Assembly: GCA_031119475.1 (NCBI GenBank)
Contig: JAVHXV010000001.1
Coordinates: 793,116-857,115 of the forward strand
Direction: 5' to 3'
Origin: Pedobacter sp.
Lineage (GTDB): Bacteria; Bacteroidota; Bacteroidia; Sphingobacteriales; Sphingobacteriaceae
DNA length: 64,000 nt
Positions within the stretch are counted from its first letter, which is position 1. Each line of letters starts with the position of its first letter. Shown piece by piece: positions 44,479-53,939 of this stretch. Both the position numbers and the translations under genes were made by a program. A model generated the notes under the pieces. The model had not been told where the DNA came from. It saw only the letters and a list, made by a program, of their open reading frames with translations, and searched no databases.

Positions 44479-46056
44479 TTATTTGATCTGTGTAGCATCA
44501 GCACCTTCTATTTCTGCAAGGGTAGATGTTTTAGAAAGCAGGATGAATGTTTGGGTCCTGGCTTTTGTCCATTTGCCCAAGACTGTATCGAATACACCTC
44601 CACCAAACTGGTTCCACATACCGGCATCTGATGTTGGCCAATAAGCAAAAGCTTTGGTGTTGGTTCCCTGTCTGTAAAATGGCTGGCTAAATTTGGCCGG
44701 GTTTTTCTTCTCTAAAGGATTAACCGGATTATACCAATCTGTTTTTCCGATATTGTAACCCAAAGCTGGTGAAGCTTGATATAAAGTACCACCTGTGGCC
44801 ACAAACAATACATCGATCGGCACTGAACTTACATTTACGGTTGTACCTTTGAATACGGCAACACCGTATGCATTTCCACTGTTTGCCAACAAATTAGCTG
44901 TAGCAGTTCCAAATCCGTCGCCTCCTGTAGTAGAGATGTCAAAAGATCTGATCCAATTTGCAGAGGCAATGCTGGTCGAAGACGTACTGTTGATCAATTT
45001 TTTAGAACCGCCTACATAGAAGAAATCACCTTTTTTTACGCTTCCTGTTGTTAAATTGAACTTATAAGTCCTGATACCACCCAATGCCCATCCTGTAGTC
45101 GGATAGCCTAGCGGTGTAGAAGCTGTTGCATTATTTGTGGTTACTACCGAGAACGGAGTAACTGCAAAATTGATGTCCCTAGTTGCCCTGAATTGAACGT
45201 ACTCATTGTTCGAGTCAGTTCCGGCAGGGTCATTGTTCCAACCGGTGATCACGAAATCAGGAACAGAACTTGTTGCGCTCAATTCTTCCACATCAGTGGT
45301 CATCCTTGGCCTCACATGCGAAACCAATTTTCCAGTTGTGGTATTCAAGGTATTGACCAATACGCCAGTATAATTTGCCGAGAATGGTGCTGCTAGATTA
45401 GCAAAAGCTGCTGTTGGCAAAACCTTTAGAGCTACGTTATCTGAACCATCATTTAATGTTTTTTCACCTGATAGTGTAGTACCTGGAGCTAAAAGCGGGT
45501 TGTAGGTACCTTCAACAATAGAAACCAAAGTGCTCTCATAACGGGTTGGATCCAATAAGATATTGGCAGCCAAAACTCCATTCGTCGCAATAGGCTTGTT
45601 TGACATTTTTTTGGTGATGTTGCTGTTGCTCACATTGTTCAACTGCAACCTGCCATTAGCTTTTGTCAACACAGCACCTTCCAAGTTCACGAATACCGAA
45701 TCACCCGAAACCCATTTGTTGGCATCGGCACCCAAATTAATCGCAATGCCACGAAGTGAGTTCAAACGTTTATTATCTTGGATAAACACCAATCCCTTTA
45801 GATCATCGGTAAAGTTGTTTTCGGTGTAGTCTGAAATGATTACGCCACTGATGCCAATTCCACCGAACATACGGTCTTTATCTAAAGTAACGTCGGTGCC
45901 TTTGTACAACTGCCTTACGTCAAAGATCGGGATAGATGTACTGATCTGACCACCTTCGTAATTGCCAAATCCGTTGAGAAAATCATTGTCTTTGCAACCT
46001 GACCACATGAATGCTACCGAAAGCAAGATCAATGCAGAATAAATAATCTTTTTCAT
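44479..46056 (-). CDS. DUF5689 domain lipoprotein
   Basis: A 525-residue outer-membrane-type lipoprotein; the signal ends in MWSGCKDND (lipobox SGC). Residues about 40-245 match DUF5689 (an OB-like beta domain) by RMFGGIGISGVIISDYTENNF and KWVSGDSVFVNLEGA. The C-terminal half is a second beta-rich domain. DUF5689 proteins are commonly third in SusC/SusD operons associated with phosphate or nucleic-acid scavenging in Bacteroidota. It follows SusD by 31 bp. A surface ligand-binding role is inferred. Confidence 0.85.
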   Translation of the reverse strand: MKKIIYSALILLSVAFMWSGCKDNDFLNGFGNYEGGQISTSIPIFDVRQLYKGTDVTLDKDRMFGGIGISGVIISDYTENNFTDDLKGLVFIQDNKRLNSLRGIAINLGADANKWVSGDSVFVNLEGAVLTKANGRLQLNNVSNSNITKKMSNKPIATNGVLAANILLDPTRYESTLVSIVEGTYNPLLAPGTTLSGEKTLNDGSDNVALKVLPTAAFANLAAPFSANYTGVLVNTLNTTTGKLVSHVRPRMTTDVEELSATSSVPDFVITGWNNDPAGTDSNNEYVQFRATRDINFAVTPFSVVTTNNATASTPLGYPTTGWALGGIRTYKFNLTTGSVKKGDFFYVGGSKKLINSTSSTSIASANWIRSFDISTTGGDGFGTATANLLANSGNAYGVAVFKGTTVNVSSVPIDVLFVATGGTLYQASPALGYNIGKTDWYNPVNPLEKKNPAKFSQPFYRQGTNTKAFAYWPTSDAGMWNQFGGGVFDTVLGKWTKARTQTFILLSKTSTLAEIEGADATQIK

Positions 46057-46087
46057 TTTATATATTATAAGATTTATAATTTAATAA

Positions 46088-47650
46088 TTATGGTTTTTGC
46101 CACCAAACATTGGTGTTAAGTTCATCAGCACCTTGTCTGGCCACAGCAGCCTGATAGCTACTTGGGTTGGCCGACTGCACATACACTGGATATTGGATAC
46201 GTGCCGGCATTACTCCCCCATTCCTCAAGCCCGGACCTTTTGGCAATATCGGGTGACCCGTACGACGATATTCAAACCATTGTTGCATATCTACCAGGAA
46301 CAAGGCATAATATTTCTGAAGATGGATCAGTTCCATTTTGGTATCTACTGTTGCTGTTGGATCCCAGTCCATATCTGCATTAGACAAATAAGTAACCACT
46401 TTTGGATCTGTTCCTGATGCAGGGAAACTAGGAACCCAATAGTTAATAGAAGAAGCAACGCCCCTGTTATAGGCTACATCTGGTGCTATAGACGTAATCC
46501 ATCCTTTTAAGGCAGCTTCAGAAAGGATAAATTGAACTTCTGCATAATTCATCAAGATACCAGTCAATGGAGATTGTTGTAAAGATTTAGCACCCACAAC
46601 TACACTCGATACGCTCACTTCATTAGAATAAAAATAGGCTTGTTTAGTTGGCGATGAACCTGGTGTATAGCCACTCGGGATACCTGCAGAACCTGCAATT
46701 CCCCATCTATTTACACCTTGAACAACATAACCATCAGCGGTAGCTGTACTGATGCGTGGATCTTGCCAAGCAATCAAGTGGTCAATAAAGAAACTGGCAA
46801 TGGCAGGCGACCTGAAATCTTGTGCCCTTACGCCATTCACATATGGATTGGTCAATGCACTGGTACCGGTTTCTCCTGTCCATCTGACCGTAGCCGCATC
46901 AGCATTGCTCGCCATGATCGGGTAAGTTGCTGGAGAAGTATCTACGATCTGCTTGATTTTAGCAATATTTGTCGCGGCAAGATCAGCTTTACCAGAAGTT
47001 CTGAGCAACAATCTTAGGTACAGAGAGTTACCAAACTTACGCCATTTTGTAATGTCACCTTTGAAAACAGGATCGCTAGCTGCACTGATAGCTGGACCTG
47101 CAGTGAGCAAAGTATTTGCTTTTTCCAAAGTGGTGAACATTCCTTGGTAGATATCTTTTTGAGCATCGAATTTTGGCTCCAAAAGACCAGATTTACCTTG
47201 CGCGGCCTGTGAATAAGGAACATCACCATAGGTATCTGTCAAATTGGCGAACAACCAGCTCTGAAGGATCAATGCAATCGCTTCATAAGATTTGTTGGCA
47301 GTTGCTGTTTCTTTGGCAAGCGCCTCCATATCTTTTAGGTTATTGATCTGTACATACCAGTTATTCCATAGATAATCTGCGTAAGTTCTTCTGTAGTCAT
47401 ACCTGAAAACGGTACCATCAGCTTCACTTTGTGCAACCGTTACCTGCATCAACTCGTTGTTGAAGTTACGGTTACGCATCATTCCTGCCGTTAGCGAGGT
47501 GACGATCGCGTTAGACATCAATTTGTCTGGCGTGGTTTCCCTAATGTTAATTGGATCTGTATTAATTTCTTCAAATCCTTTATCACAAGATGAAAGTGTG
47601 GCGATGCTCAGCATCATTACACCCATTACTTTATATATTCTCTGTTTCAT
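46088..47650 (-). CDS. SusD/RagB-like nutrient-binding lipoprotein (SusD-like_2)
   Basis: Surface lipoprotein of 520 residues that forms the lid of a SusCD transporter. The ATG at 47650 gives MKQRIYKVMGVMMLSIATL with lipobox LSSC; the frame continues upstream into SusC but without a better start. TPR-like helices (YEAIALILQSWLFANLTDTYGD) and KWRKFGNSLYLRLLLR identify the SusD-like_2 group rather than the classical starch type. It starts 10 bp after the SusC stop. The ligand is not predictable from SusD alone; context suggests a phosphorylated glycerol-containing substrate. Confidence 0.94.
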   Translation of the reverse strand: MKQRIYKVMGVMMLSIATLSSCDKGFEEINTDPINIRETTPDKLMSNAIVTSLTAGMMRNRNFNNELMQVTVAQSEADGTVFRYDYRRTYADYLWNNWYVQINNLKDMEALAKETATANKSYEAIALILQSWLFANLTDTYGDVPYSQAAQGKSGLLEPKFDAQKDIYQGMFTTLEKANTLLTAGPAISAASDPVFKGDITKWRKFGNSLYLRLLLRTSGKADLAATNIAKIKQIVDTSPATYPIMASNADAATVRWTGETGTSALTNPYVNGVRAQDFRSPAIASFFIDHLIAWQDPRISTATADGYVVQGVNRWGIAGSAGIPSGYTPGSSPTKQAYFYSNEVSVSSVVVGAKSLQQSPLTGILMNYAEVQFILSEAALKGWITSIAPDVAYNRGVASSINYWVPSFPASGTDPKVVTYLSNADMDWDPTATVDTKMELIHLQKYYALFLVDMQQWFEYRRTGHPILPKGPGLRNGGVMPARIQYPVYVQSANPSSYQAAVARQGADELNTNVWWQKP

Positions 47651-47660
47651 TATTAAAAAA

Positions 47661-50600
47661 TTAAATACCAATTGATAAGTTAAATCCAAAAGATCTTGTA
47701 GAAGGAAGTGCTCCAATTTCAAAACCTCTCAAGATATCCGAACCACTAATTGTTCCAAATTCTGGATCGAACATTGGCCATGGCGACCAGATGAATAAAT
47801 TACGTCCATAAACACCAACGCTAACCGATGATAGACCTGTATTTCTCAACCATCTTTTGGTAATCTTCCAGTTAATGTTTGCTTCCCTAAATTTAATAAA
47901 ATCTGTGCTAAAAGTACTACCTTCTGCGTTATCAGCACCCATTTGTGAACGATAATAATCATCGATGTCATAAGCGACCACATCATTCCTACGATAAGAG
48001 TTGATGTAATTACCAGAAGCATCTTTTAACTGGATCACACCATTACCAATGATACCATTGTAACGGCCTGGTAAGGTAGATTTGGTTTTTCCCTGTTCAA
48101 CAAGCTTATAGTTGGTCAACGAGTGCGCAACGCCACCTATCTGAGCATCAAATAATACACCAAGGCTTACGTTTCCATAACTAAAGGTGTTTTGGATACC
48201 AAATTTATATTTAGCCACTACGTTTCCAAGGTAAACTACACCATCTGTCAGACGAGCATTTCCTGTTGCCTCATCGTACACGACATTTCCTTCCGGATCA
48301 CGTAAAAAGCCCCTACCATAAAGATCGCCCATACTTCCCCCTACCTTAGCTACGATCTGGCCACCAGCCACCGGTCCGGTTGCCAAAACAAGCGAGCTGT
48401 CTGGCAAGCTTGCGATCTTGTTCCTGTTGGTTGCAAATGTACCACTGATTGTCCACGAGAACTTGTCTTTCTTAGCAAAAGGCGTATAGTTCAATGCTGC
48501 TTCAAAACCAGTGTTGTTCACCTGTCCCGCATTGATTACCGCATTGTTAAATCCTGATGCCCTATCTACGATACGGGTAAGGATTTGGTTGTTTGTTTTT
48601 CCGAAATAATAGGCAAAATCGTATCCAACTTTATTTTTGAACAACTTACCTTCGATACCAAACTCGTAGGTCGTTGTTTTCAAAGCTTTCAAGTCATTGT
48701 TAGGCAAAGTACCTGGATTTGTCAATGAACTATCAGGATAAGTTCCATTGGCCGCTAAAACATAGTTGTAAGAAGTACGATAAGGAATAGTTGTACCACT
48801 ACCCACTTGTGAAGCCGAAGCTCTCAGTTTAGTATAGTTAATGGCCTTAGGCAATTTGAAATAATCTGAAAGAACAAAGCTCAAACTCGCCGCTGGATAG
48901 AAAAATCCAACATTATCTTTCCTCAATGTAGTTGCCAACACACTATTGTAATCTTGGCGACCAGATAATTCTAGGTATAGGTAATTTTTATAATCGAAAG
49001 ATGCAGTGGCATACAAACTGTTAAATCTGTATTCAGCTGTATCCGGGATAGAAATAATCTGATACAGGTTGTTGTCCAATCTGTAGAGATTTGGAACTTT
49101 CAGACCATCAGCCCTCAAATCGCTTCTCTGATATTTATTTCTCAATTGGCTACCACCTACACCAGCCTGTACCTTAAGGTCTTTGGTGATGTTGGTATTG
49201 TATTTCAACAAGAAATCTGCACTGATCTCGTGCGAATAGATTTTCTGCTCACGATAAGAGCCTTGAGGCAGTTTTGTACCTGCATCATATGGACGTTCCT
49301 GTGCTTTAGCTTCTGTCGTGATATCTGCAGAGGCACGAAGGTTGATCGACCATTCTTTAGAAAAATTATAGCTCGCCTGCACGCTACCATTGTAGTTGTT
49401 ACGATTGGTCCTATTTATAAATTCGTTCACGATCGCAAAAGGATTTTCTGGGAACGAGCTAAAAGGATACTCGATCGCTCTCTGATAAAGGCCATTTTGC
49501 CAATAGTTTTTCAACCAGTTCATATCTGCGTTTGGTTGCCAGAAGATATACCAATACATCAAAGATTGGTTTCCGTAACCGGTAGCAGGCAAGTTATCAC
49601 TGAACCTATTGCTATAGGTGAGTTTGGTATTGATGCTCAGGTTTTTGATAATCTTCGAATTCAAGTTCAAAGACGCACTTGTACGCTCTAGTCCCGACAA
49701 AGGAACGATCCACCTGTTATCCAAGTTAGAAATAGATACACGGGCATTGGTTCCCTTCCAGGCTGCCCAATCTAAGCTTAATGTATTGTTGATGTTATAA
49801 CCCGTATCAAAAAAATCACGTGTCTGGTTGGTATAGGGAACCCATGGCGTTCTTGTTAAGCCAACATCCTGTCTAACCGGATCATATTGGAAGAACGACT
49901 GGCCGTCAAATCTTGGACCATAGGCAGAACTTGTACCACTTGTACTTGCTCCGTCGGCACTTGCGCCATATGAATAGTAGTTGGCACCATCCAGACCTTG
50001 TCCATATTCATACTGGAGTTCTGGCCACCTGTTTACCATCTCCATGTATCCATTTGAGGTAAATTTAATATTTACACCTTTTTTCCTGTCCTTGTTGGCC
50101 GATTTAGTGGTAATGATCACCGCACCGTTTGCACCACGCTGACCATAAAGTGCTGCTGCACCCGGTCCTTTCAACACAGTAACACTTTCAATGTCTTCCG
50201 GATTGATGTCATTGATGGTACTACCATAATCTGCAGGCATGTTATCACTTCCAGTACCATATACGTTATCAGAAGCATTACCGCTACGTCTACCACCACT
50301 ACTGCTCACCACAACACCGTCAATGACGATCAATGCCTCATTATCGCCGGTCAAGTTGTTCTCACCGCGTAAAATGATTTTGTTGGAGCCGGCAGGACCA
50401 GCATTTGACCTGACCAAGTTCAGACCGGCAACTTTACCAGATAATGCATCTGTCCAGTTTCCAGAAACGGCGGCAGTAAGCTGGTTACTGTCGATTTTGG
50501 TTACCGCATAACCTAGTGAACGCTCAGCACGCTTGATACCCAGGGCAGTGGTTACCACAACCTCGTTCAAAGTACTGGAACTTTCCTTGATCCTGATGGT

Positions 50601-50996
50601 CAAATTGTTTTGGGCATCGCTGATCGTTCTCGAAACGGTCGCATAACCAATCATACTGAAGTTGATGGTCGTGCCTTTTGGAACCGAAATCGAAAAGCCA
50701 CCCTTTTCGTTAGTTGTTCCATAAACCCTTTTGGCATTATCTGAAATCGTGATCCCAGGTATGCCCTGTCCATCAGAATCATCCACTACGGTTCCCTTAA
50801 CAGTTACATTCTGTGTCTGTGCGACAGCAACGTTTAAGGAAACTCCTTGAATTAAAATTCCGAATAGCAGTAATTTACAGCACAATAACGTGCCATAAAC
50901 GAGTTTGGAAATAAATTGCTTCTGGTGATGCTGCTCTGCGTGCCTATTTTTTCTACGCAAAGCATTTACATCGTTTTGAGTAAATGTTTGATTCAT
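47661..50996 (-). CDS. SusC/RagA-family TonB-linked outer membrane transporter
   Basis: Outer-membrane TonB-dependent transporter of 1111 residues. It has a long N-terminal extension before the signal (cleavage about AVAQ, residue 60), a CarboxypepD_reg beta-sandwich (VTVKGTVVDDSDGQGIPGI), a TonB-box-like TLNEVVVTTALG, the SusC plug (ALIVIDGVVV, VLKGPGAAALYGQRGANGAV) and a 22-strand-type barrel. No extra DUF4974 signalling domain is present, so it is not a FecA-type sensor. A TACTTTTG -7 box and 11-bp-spaced TTRAC repeats lie upstream. It is the first gene of SusC-SusD-DUF5689. Confidence 0.95.
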   Translation of the reverse strand: MNQTFTQNDVNALRRKNRHAEQHHQKQFISKLVYGTLLCCKLLLFGILIQGVSLNVAVAQTQNVTVKGTVVDDSDGQGIPGITISDNAKRVYGTTNEKGGFSISVPKGTTINFSMIGYATVSRTISDAQNNLTIRIKESSSTLNEVVVTTALGIKRAERSLGYAVTKIDSNQLTAAVSGNWTDALSGKVAGLNLVRSNAGPAGSNKIILRGENNLTGDNEALIVIDGVVVSSSGGRRSGNASDNVYGTGSDNMPADYGSTINDINPEDIESVTVLKGPGAAALYGQRGANGAVIITTKSANKDRKKGVNIKFTSNGYMEMVNRWPELQYEYGQGLDGANYYSYGASADGASTSGTSSAYGPRFDGQSFFQYDPVRQDVGLTRTPWVPYTNQTRDFFDTGYNINNTLSLDWAAWKGTNARVSISNLDNRWIVPLSGLERTSASLNLNSKIIKNLSINTKLTYSNRFSDNLPATGYGNQSLMYWYIFWQPNADMNWLKNYWQNGLYQRAIEYPFSSFPENPFAIVNEFINRTNRNNYNGSVQASYNFSKEWSINLRASADITTEAKAQERPYDAGTKLPQGSYREQKIYSHEISADFLLKYNTNITKDLKVQAGVGGSQLRNKYQRSDLRADGLKVPNLYRLDNNLYQIISIPDTAEYRFNSLYATASFDYKNYLYLELSGRQDYNSVLATTLRKDNVGFFYPAASLSFVLSDYFKLPKAINYTKLRASASQVGSGTTIPYRTSYNYVLAANGTYPDSSLTNPGTLPNNDLKALKTTTYEFGIEGKLFKNKVGYDFAYYFGKTNNQILTRIVDRASGFNNAVINAGQVNNTGFEAALNYTPFAKKDKFSWTISGTFATNRNKIASLPDSSLVLATGPVAGGQIVAKVGGSMGDLYGRGFLRDPEGNVVYDEATGNARLTDGVVYLGNVVAKYKFGIQNTFSYGNVSLGVLFDAQIGGVAHSLTNYKLVEQGKTKSTLPGRYNGIIGNGVIQLKDASGNYINSYRRNDVVAYDIDDYYRSQMGADNAEGSTFSTDFIKFREANINWKITKRWLRNTGLSSVSVGVYGRNLFIWSPWPMFDPEFGTISGSDILRGFEIGALPSTRSFGFNLSIGI

Positions 50997-51050
50997 AATT
51001 ATTATATCCGGTTAGTTTTAATTCAAGTGTTAGCTTGCTCCCGAAAGCCC

Positions 51051-51058
51051 CAAAAGTA
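51051..51058 (-). promoter_or_regulatory. Promoter -7 box of SusC
   Basis: TACTTTTG on the minus strand matches TAnnTTTG, 55 bp upstream of the SusC ATG. The -33 zone falls on the repeat motif at 51075-51095 instead of a TTTG, as expected for an activator-dependent promoter. Confidence 0.6.
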
Positions 51059-51074
51059 AGTGGCCTTCATTAAC

Positions 51075-51095
51075 TAAATGTTAACTTGTCGTCAA
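51075..51095. promoter_or_regulatory. Pho-box-like direct-repeat site 1 upstream of SusC
   Basis: On the plus strand TTAACTTGTCGTCAA preceded by TAAATG. On the minus strand it reads TTGAC-N6-TTAAC-N6-TTAAT, three half-sites at 11-bp spacing, overlapping the -33 position of the SusC promoter. Eleven-bp direct repeats are the layout of PhoB/OmpR-family sites. Confidence 0.5.
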
Positions 51096-51283
51096 TACCT
51101 AGTTACTTTTATTACGAATTATTTATTTTGCAGTTATTAAATATTTCGTTATAAAAATATAAAAACAAATTGAAACTACTAATAAAAATTCTTTAACACA
51201 AAGAAATTAGGGGAAATACGAATATGCCCCATTAAACCTTTTGAGAATGAAATGGTCAAATTACAGTGGTGGTGTAGGAAGAT

Positions 51284-51304
51284 TAAATGTTAACTTATCG
51301 TTAA
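51284..51304. promoter_or_regulatory. Pho-box-like direct-repeat site 2 upstream of SusC
   Basis: TTAACTTATCGTTAA preceded by TAAATG; 18 of 21 bases match site 1, which lies 209 bp away. The rest of the 50997-51346 spacer is AT-rich and contains no gene I can support. Confidence 0.5.
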
Positions 51305-51346
51305 GTGGGCATTTTTGCCCATTAATTTATTTATGTAACAATCGTA

Positions 51347-52126
51347 TTACACAATAGTTACCGTTACCCCTAGCCCTTCCAAATGGTTAACGATTTGTTG
51401 GGAAATACCCTTGTCGGTGATGATCTGGTCCACATCTTCTAGGCCACAAATCTTCCCAAATCCCCGCTTCCCAAATTTAGTAGAATCGGCCAATACAATG
51501 GTTTTTTGGGAGACATTGATCATTTTACGGTTCAAATGCGCCTCCATGGCATTGGTCGTTGTTAGCCCATAGTCAAGGTCTATCCCGTCCACCCCTAAGA
51601 ACAGGGTATTGAAATAAAAATCCTGCAAAACCTGTTCGGCATAGGCGCCCATTACAGATGAGGAACTTTTACGCAAGAGCCCGCCCAATTGAATGACTTC
51701 AACCGCAGGTTCGCCCATAAGTTCCAAAGCGATATTCAGCGCTGAAGTCACTACCGTTAGGTTAAGTCCAGGTGGGATATTCCTCACAAAATAAAGCAAG
51801 GTCGTACCAGATGCCACGACTATGGAATCGTTTTCCTTCAACAATTTGGCTGCAGCTACGCCGATTTTGTTTTTTTCGGTCGACTGGATCTTCTCTTTTT
51901 CATTGACCGGACGATCAACTGTATAAGGATTGTTTACTGTTGCTCCCCCATGCGTCCTAAAAAGCAGGTTTTTCTCTTCCAACAACTTCAGGTCCTTCCT
52001 AATGGTCACCGAAGAAACCTTAAGTTCCTTGCACAGTTCCACTACATTGATATATTGGTCGCGCTGGATGCGATTGAGTATAAATTGATGCCTTTCGGCC
52101 AAATTCATCATGTTATCTTTGGTCAT
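51347..52126 (-). CDS. glpR: DeoR-family transcriptional regulator (GlpR-like)
   Basis: A DeoR-type repressor of 259 residues from the ATG at 52126 (alternatives at 52111 and 52150). The N-terminal winged helix has NVVELCKELKVSSVTIRKDLKLLEE and the family signature FRTHGGATV. The effector domain contains the sugar-phosphate-binding blocks ASGTTLLYFV and VLADSTKFGKRGFG. It is divergent from glpD-glpK-glpF, which supports control of glycerol catabolism with glycerol 3-phosphate as inducer. The name GlpR rests on this context. Confidence 0.88.
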   Translation of the reverse strand: MTKDNMMNLAERHQFILNRIQRDQYINVVELCKELKVSSVTIRKDLKLLEEKNLLFRTHGGATVNNPYTVDRPVNEKEKIQSTEKNKIGVAAAKLLKENDSIVVASGTTLLYFVRNIPPGLNLTVVTSALNIALELMGEPAVEVIQLGGLLRKSSSSVMGAYAEQVLQDFYFNTLFLGVDGIDLDYGLTTTNAMEAHLNRKMINVSQKTIVLADSTKFGKRGFGKICGLEDVDQIITDKGISQQIVNHLEGLGVTVTIV

Positions 52127-52201
52127 TCCGCAAAATAATAAATTCAGCAAACTTATTTGATTACTGTCAAATTAAAATATTTTTCACGTCGATTTCTATT
52201 A

Positions 52202-52238
52202 TTTCGATTTGTATTTCTTATACTTGTTTATTGTTTCG
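52202..52238. promoter_or_regulatory. TTTCG direct repeats in the glpR-glpD spacer
   Basis: TTTCGATTT at 52202 and TTTCGTTTT at 52234 are spaced 32 bp apart (three helical turns) in the divergent promoter region. GlpR/DeoR operators commonly contain TTCG half-sites. Assignment is tentative. Confidence 0.3.
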
Positions 52239-52255
52239 TTTTATTATTTTACCTG

Positions 52256-53851
52256 ATGCAAAGAATACATAACTACAACCTTTCAGACCAGTCCAATTGG
52301 GACATGATTATTATAGGTGGAGGAGCGACTGGCCTAGGGACTGCACTTGATGCAGCAAGTAGAGGACTTAAAACTTTATTGGTAGAGCAATCCGATTTTG
52401 CAAAAGGAACTTCTAGCAGAAGTACCAAGCTCGTGCATGGAGGTGTTCGTTATATGGCGCAGGGCGATATTGCCCTGGTTAAGCATGCGCTTCAAGAAAG
52501 GGGACTATTGGAGTTGAATGCCTCCCACCTGGTCCACAAGGAAGAATTTATCATCCCCTGCTACGATTGGTTTTCTGTTGCAAAATACCTGACTGGTCTG
52601 ACCTTATATGATTGGTTGGCAGGGAAATTTAGTTTTGGAAAGTCTAAATACTTTTCTAAAAAACAGACCATGGCACTCATGCCTGGCATTAAGGAAAAAG
52701 GCCTTAAAGGGGCAATCCGTTATTTCGATGGAAAATTTGATGATGCAAGGCTTGCTATCAATATCGCCCAGACCGCAAAAGAAAAAGGTGCTACGCTGAT
52801 CAACTACATGAAAGTAACCAATCTGCTTAAACAAGATGACAAGGTTACCGGAATTGAAGCCGAGGATACGCTCACAGGAGAAAAATTTACGCTACACTCA
52901 AAAGTTGTGATCAATGCTACTGGAGTTTTTGTAGACGAAATCCTGAAAATGAGCAATCCGAACGCAAAGAAAATGGTCCGTCCGAGCCAAGGTGTACACA
53001 TCATCCTTAGAAAAGAATTTTTAGATAGCAATTCTGCACTCATGATCCCTAAAACTGATGATGGACGGGTACTTTTCGCAGTGCCGTGGCATAACCACCT
53101 GTTGGTAGGGACTACTGACACCCCGTTAAATGAACATAGCCTAGAGCCAAGGGCCTTAAAACAGGAAACAGATTTCATCCTGAATACTGCAAAATCTTAT
53201 TTCAAGACCGCTCCTACTGAAAAAGATATCCTGAGCGTATTTTCTGGTCTTCGGCCACTTGCCGCACCAACCGACTCGAATGGCAGCAGCACCAAGGAAA
53301 TTAGTCGTGACCATAAATTATTTGTTTCGGCAAAGGGATTGATCACCATCACCGGTGGTAAATGGACTACCTATAGAAGGATGGCCGAAGAAACTGTTGA
53401 CCTGGCCATCAAACATGCCGATCTACCTCCTTCGCCATGCGTGACCAAGGAATTAAAGATCCATGGTTGTTTGAATGCATCAGATGAAAGCCACCTGAAT
53501 GCTTATGGTAGCGATCGCAAACAAATCGAGGCCCTCCAGCAGCAACAGCCGGAGCTGGCAGAAAAACTTCATCCCGATTTCCCGCATACCTTGGCCGAAG
53601 TGGTATGGGCCGCAAGGAACGAGATGGCAGAAACGGTGGAAGACATCCTGAGCAGAAGATTGCGAATCCTTTTTATTGATGCGGCAGCTGCGATTGAAAT
53701 GAGCAGCAAAGTAGCACATATCCTTTCGAAAGAACTTGGTGCTGGTCAGGAATGGGAAGAAAACCAGCTTGAACAGTTTCATCAACTGGCCAATGGATAC
53801 ATCTATCATACCGAAAAAAGAAAAGTTAGGGCGGAAGCATTAGCAAGTTAA
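52256..53851 (+). CDS. glpD: FAD-dependent glycerol-3-phosphate dehydrogenase
   Basis: Membrane-associated flavoenzyme oxidising sn-glycerol 3-phosphate to dihydroxyacetone phosphate and passing electrons to quinone. The 531-residue reading starts at ATG 52256; an upstream in-frame extension is AT-rich hydrophobic noise covering the promoter. The FAD site is IIIGGGATGLGTALDAASRG (about residues 19-38), followed by TSSRSTKLVHGGVRYM and the C-terminal DAO_C domain (after about residue 400). It is first of glpD-glpK-glpF, divergent from the DeoR gene. Confidence 0.95.
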   Translation: MQRIHNYNLSDQSNWDMIIIGGGATGLGTALDAASRGLKTLLVEQSDFAKGTSSRSTKLVHGGVRYMAQGDIALVKHALQERGLLELNASHLVHKEEFIIPCYDWFSVAKYLTGLTLYDWLAGKFSFGKSKYFSKKQTMALMPGIKEKGLKGAIRYFDGKFDDARLAINIAQTAKEKGATLINYMKVTNLLKQDDKVTGIEAEDTLTGEKFTLHSKVVINATGVFVDEILKMSNPNAKKMVRPSQGVHIILRKEFLDSNSALMIPKTDDGRVLFAVPWHNHLLVGTTDTPLNEHSLEPRALKQETDFILNTAKSYFKTAPTEKDILSVFSGLRPLAAPTDSNGSSTKEISRDHKLFVSAKGLITITGGKWTTYRRMAEETVDLAIKHADLPPSPCVTKELKIHGCLNASDESHLNAYGSDRKQIEALQQQQPELAEKLHPDFPHTLAEVVWAARNEMAETVEDILSRRLRILFIDAAAAIEMSSKVAHILSKELGAGQEWEENQLEQFHQLANGYIYHTEKRKVRAEALAS

Positions 53852-53939
53852 TTAATTTGCTAATTAGATAATTAGATGATAAATTGATAGTAAATTCAGC
53901 ACATCCAACTTATCCGTACCTTAACATAACTAATTAGAT

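Noticed and set aside
49146..49691. Open frame of 181 codons on the plus strand inside SusC
   Set aside because: It lies wholly antisense to a well-supported SusC gene, with unnatural composition and no recognisable domain.
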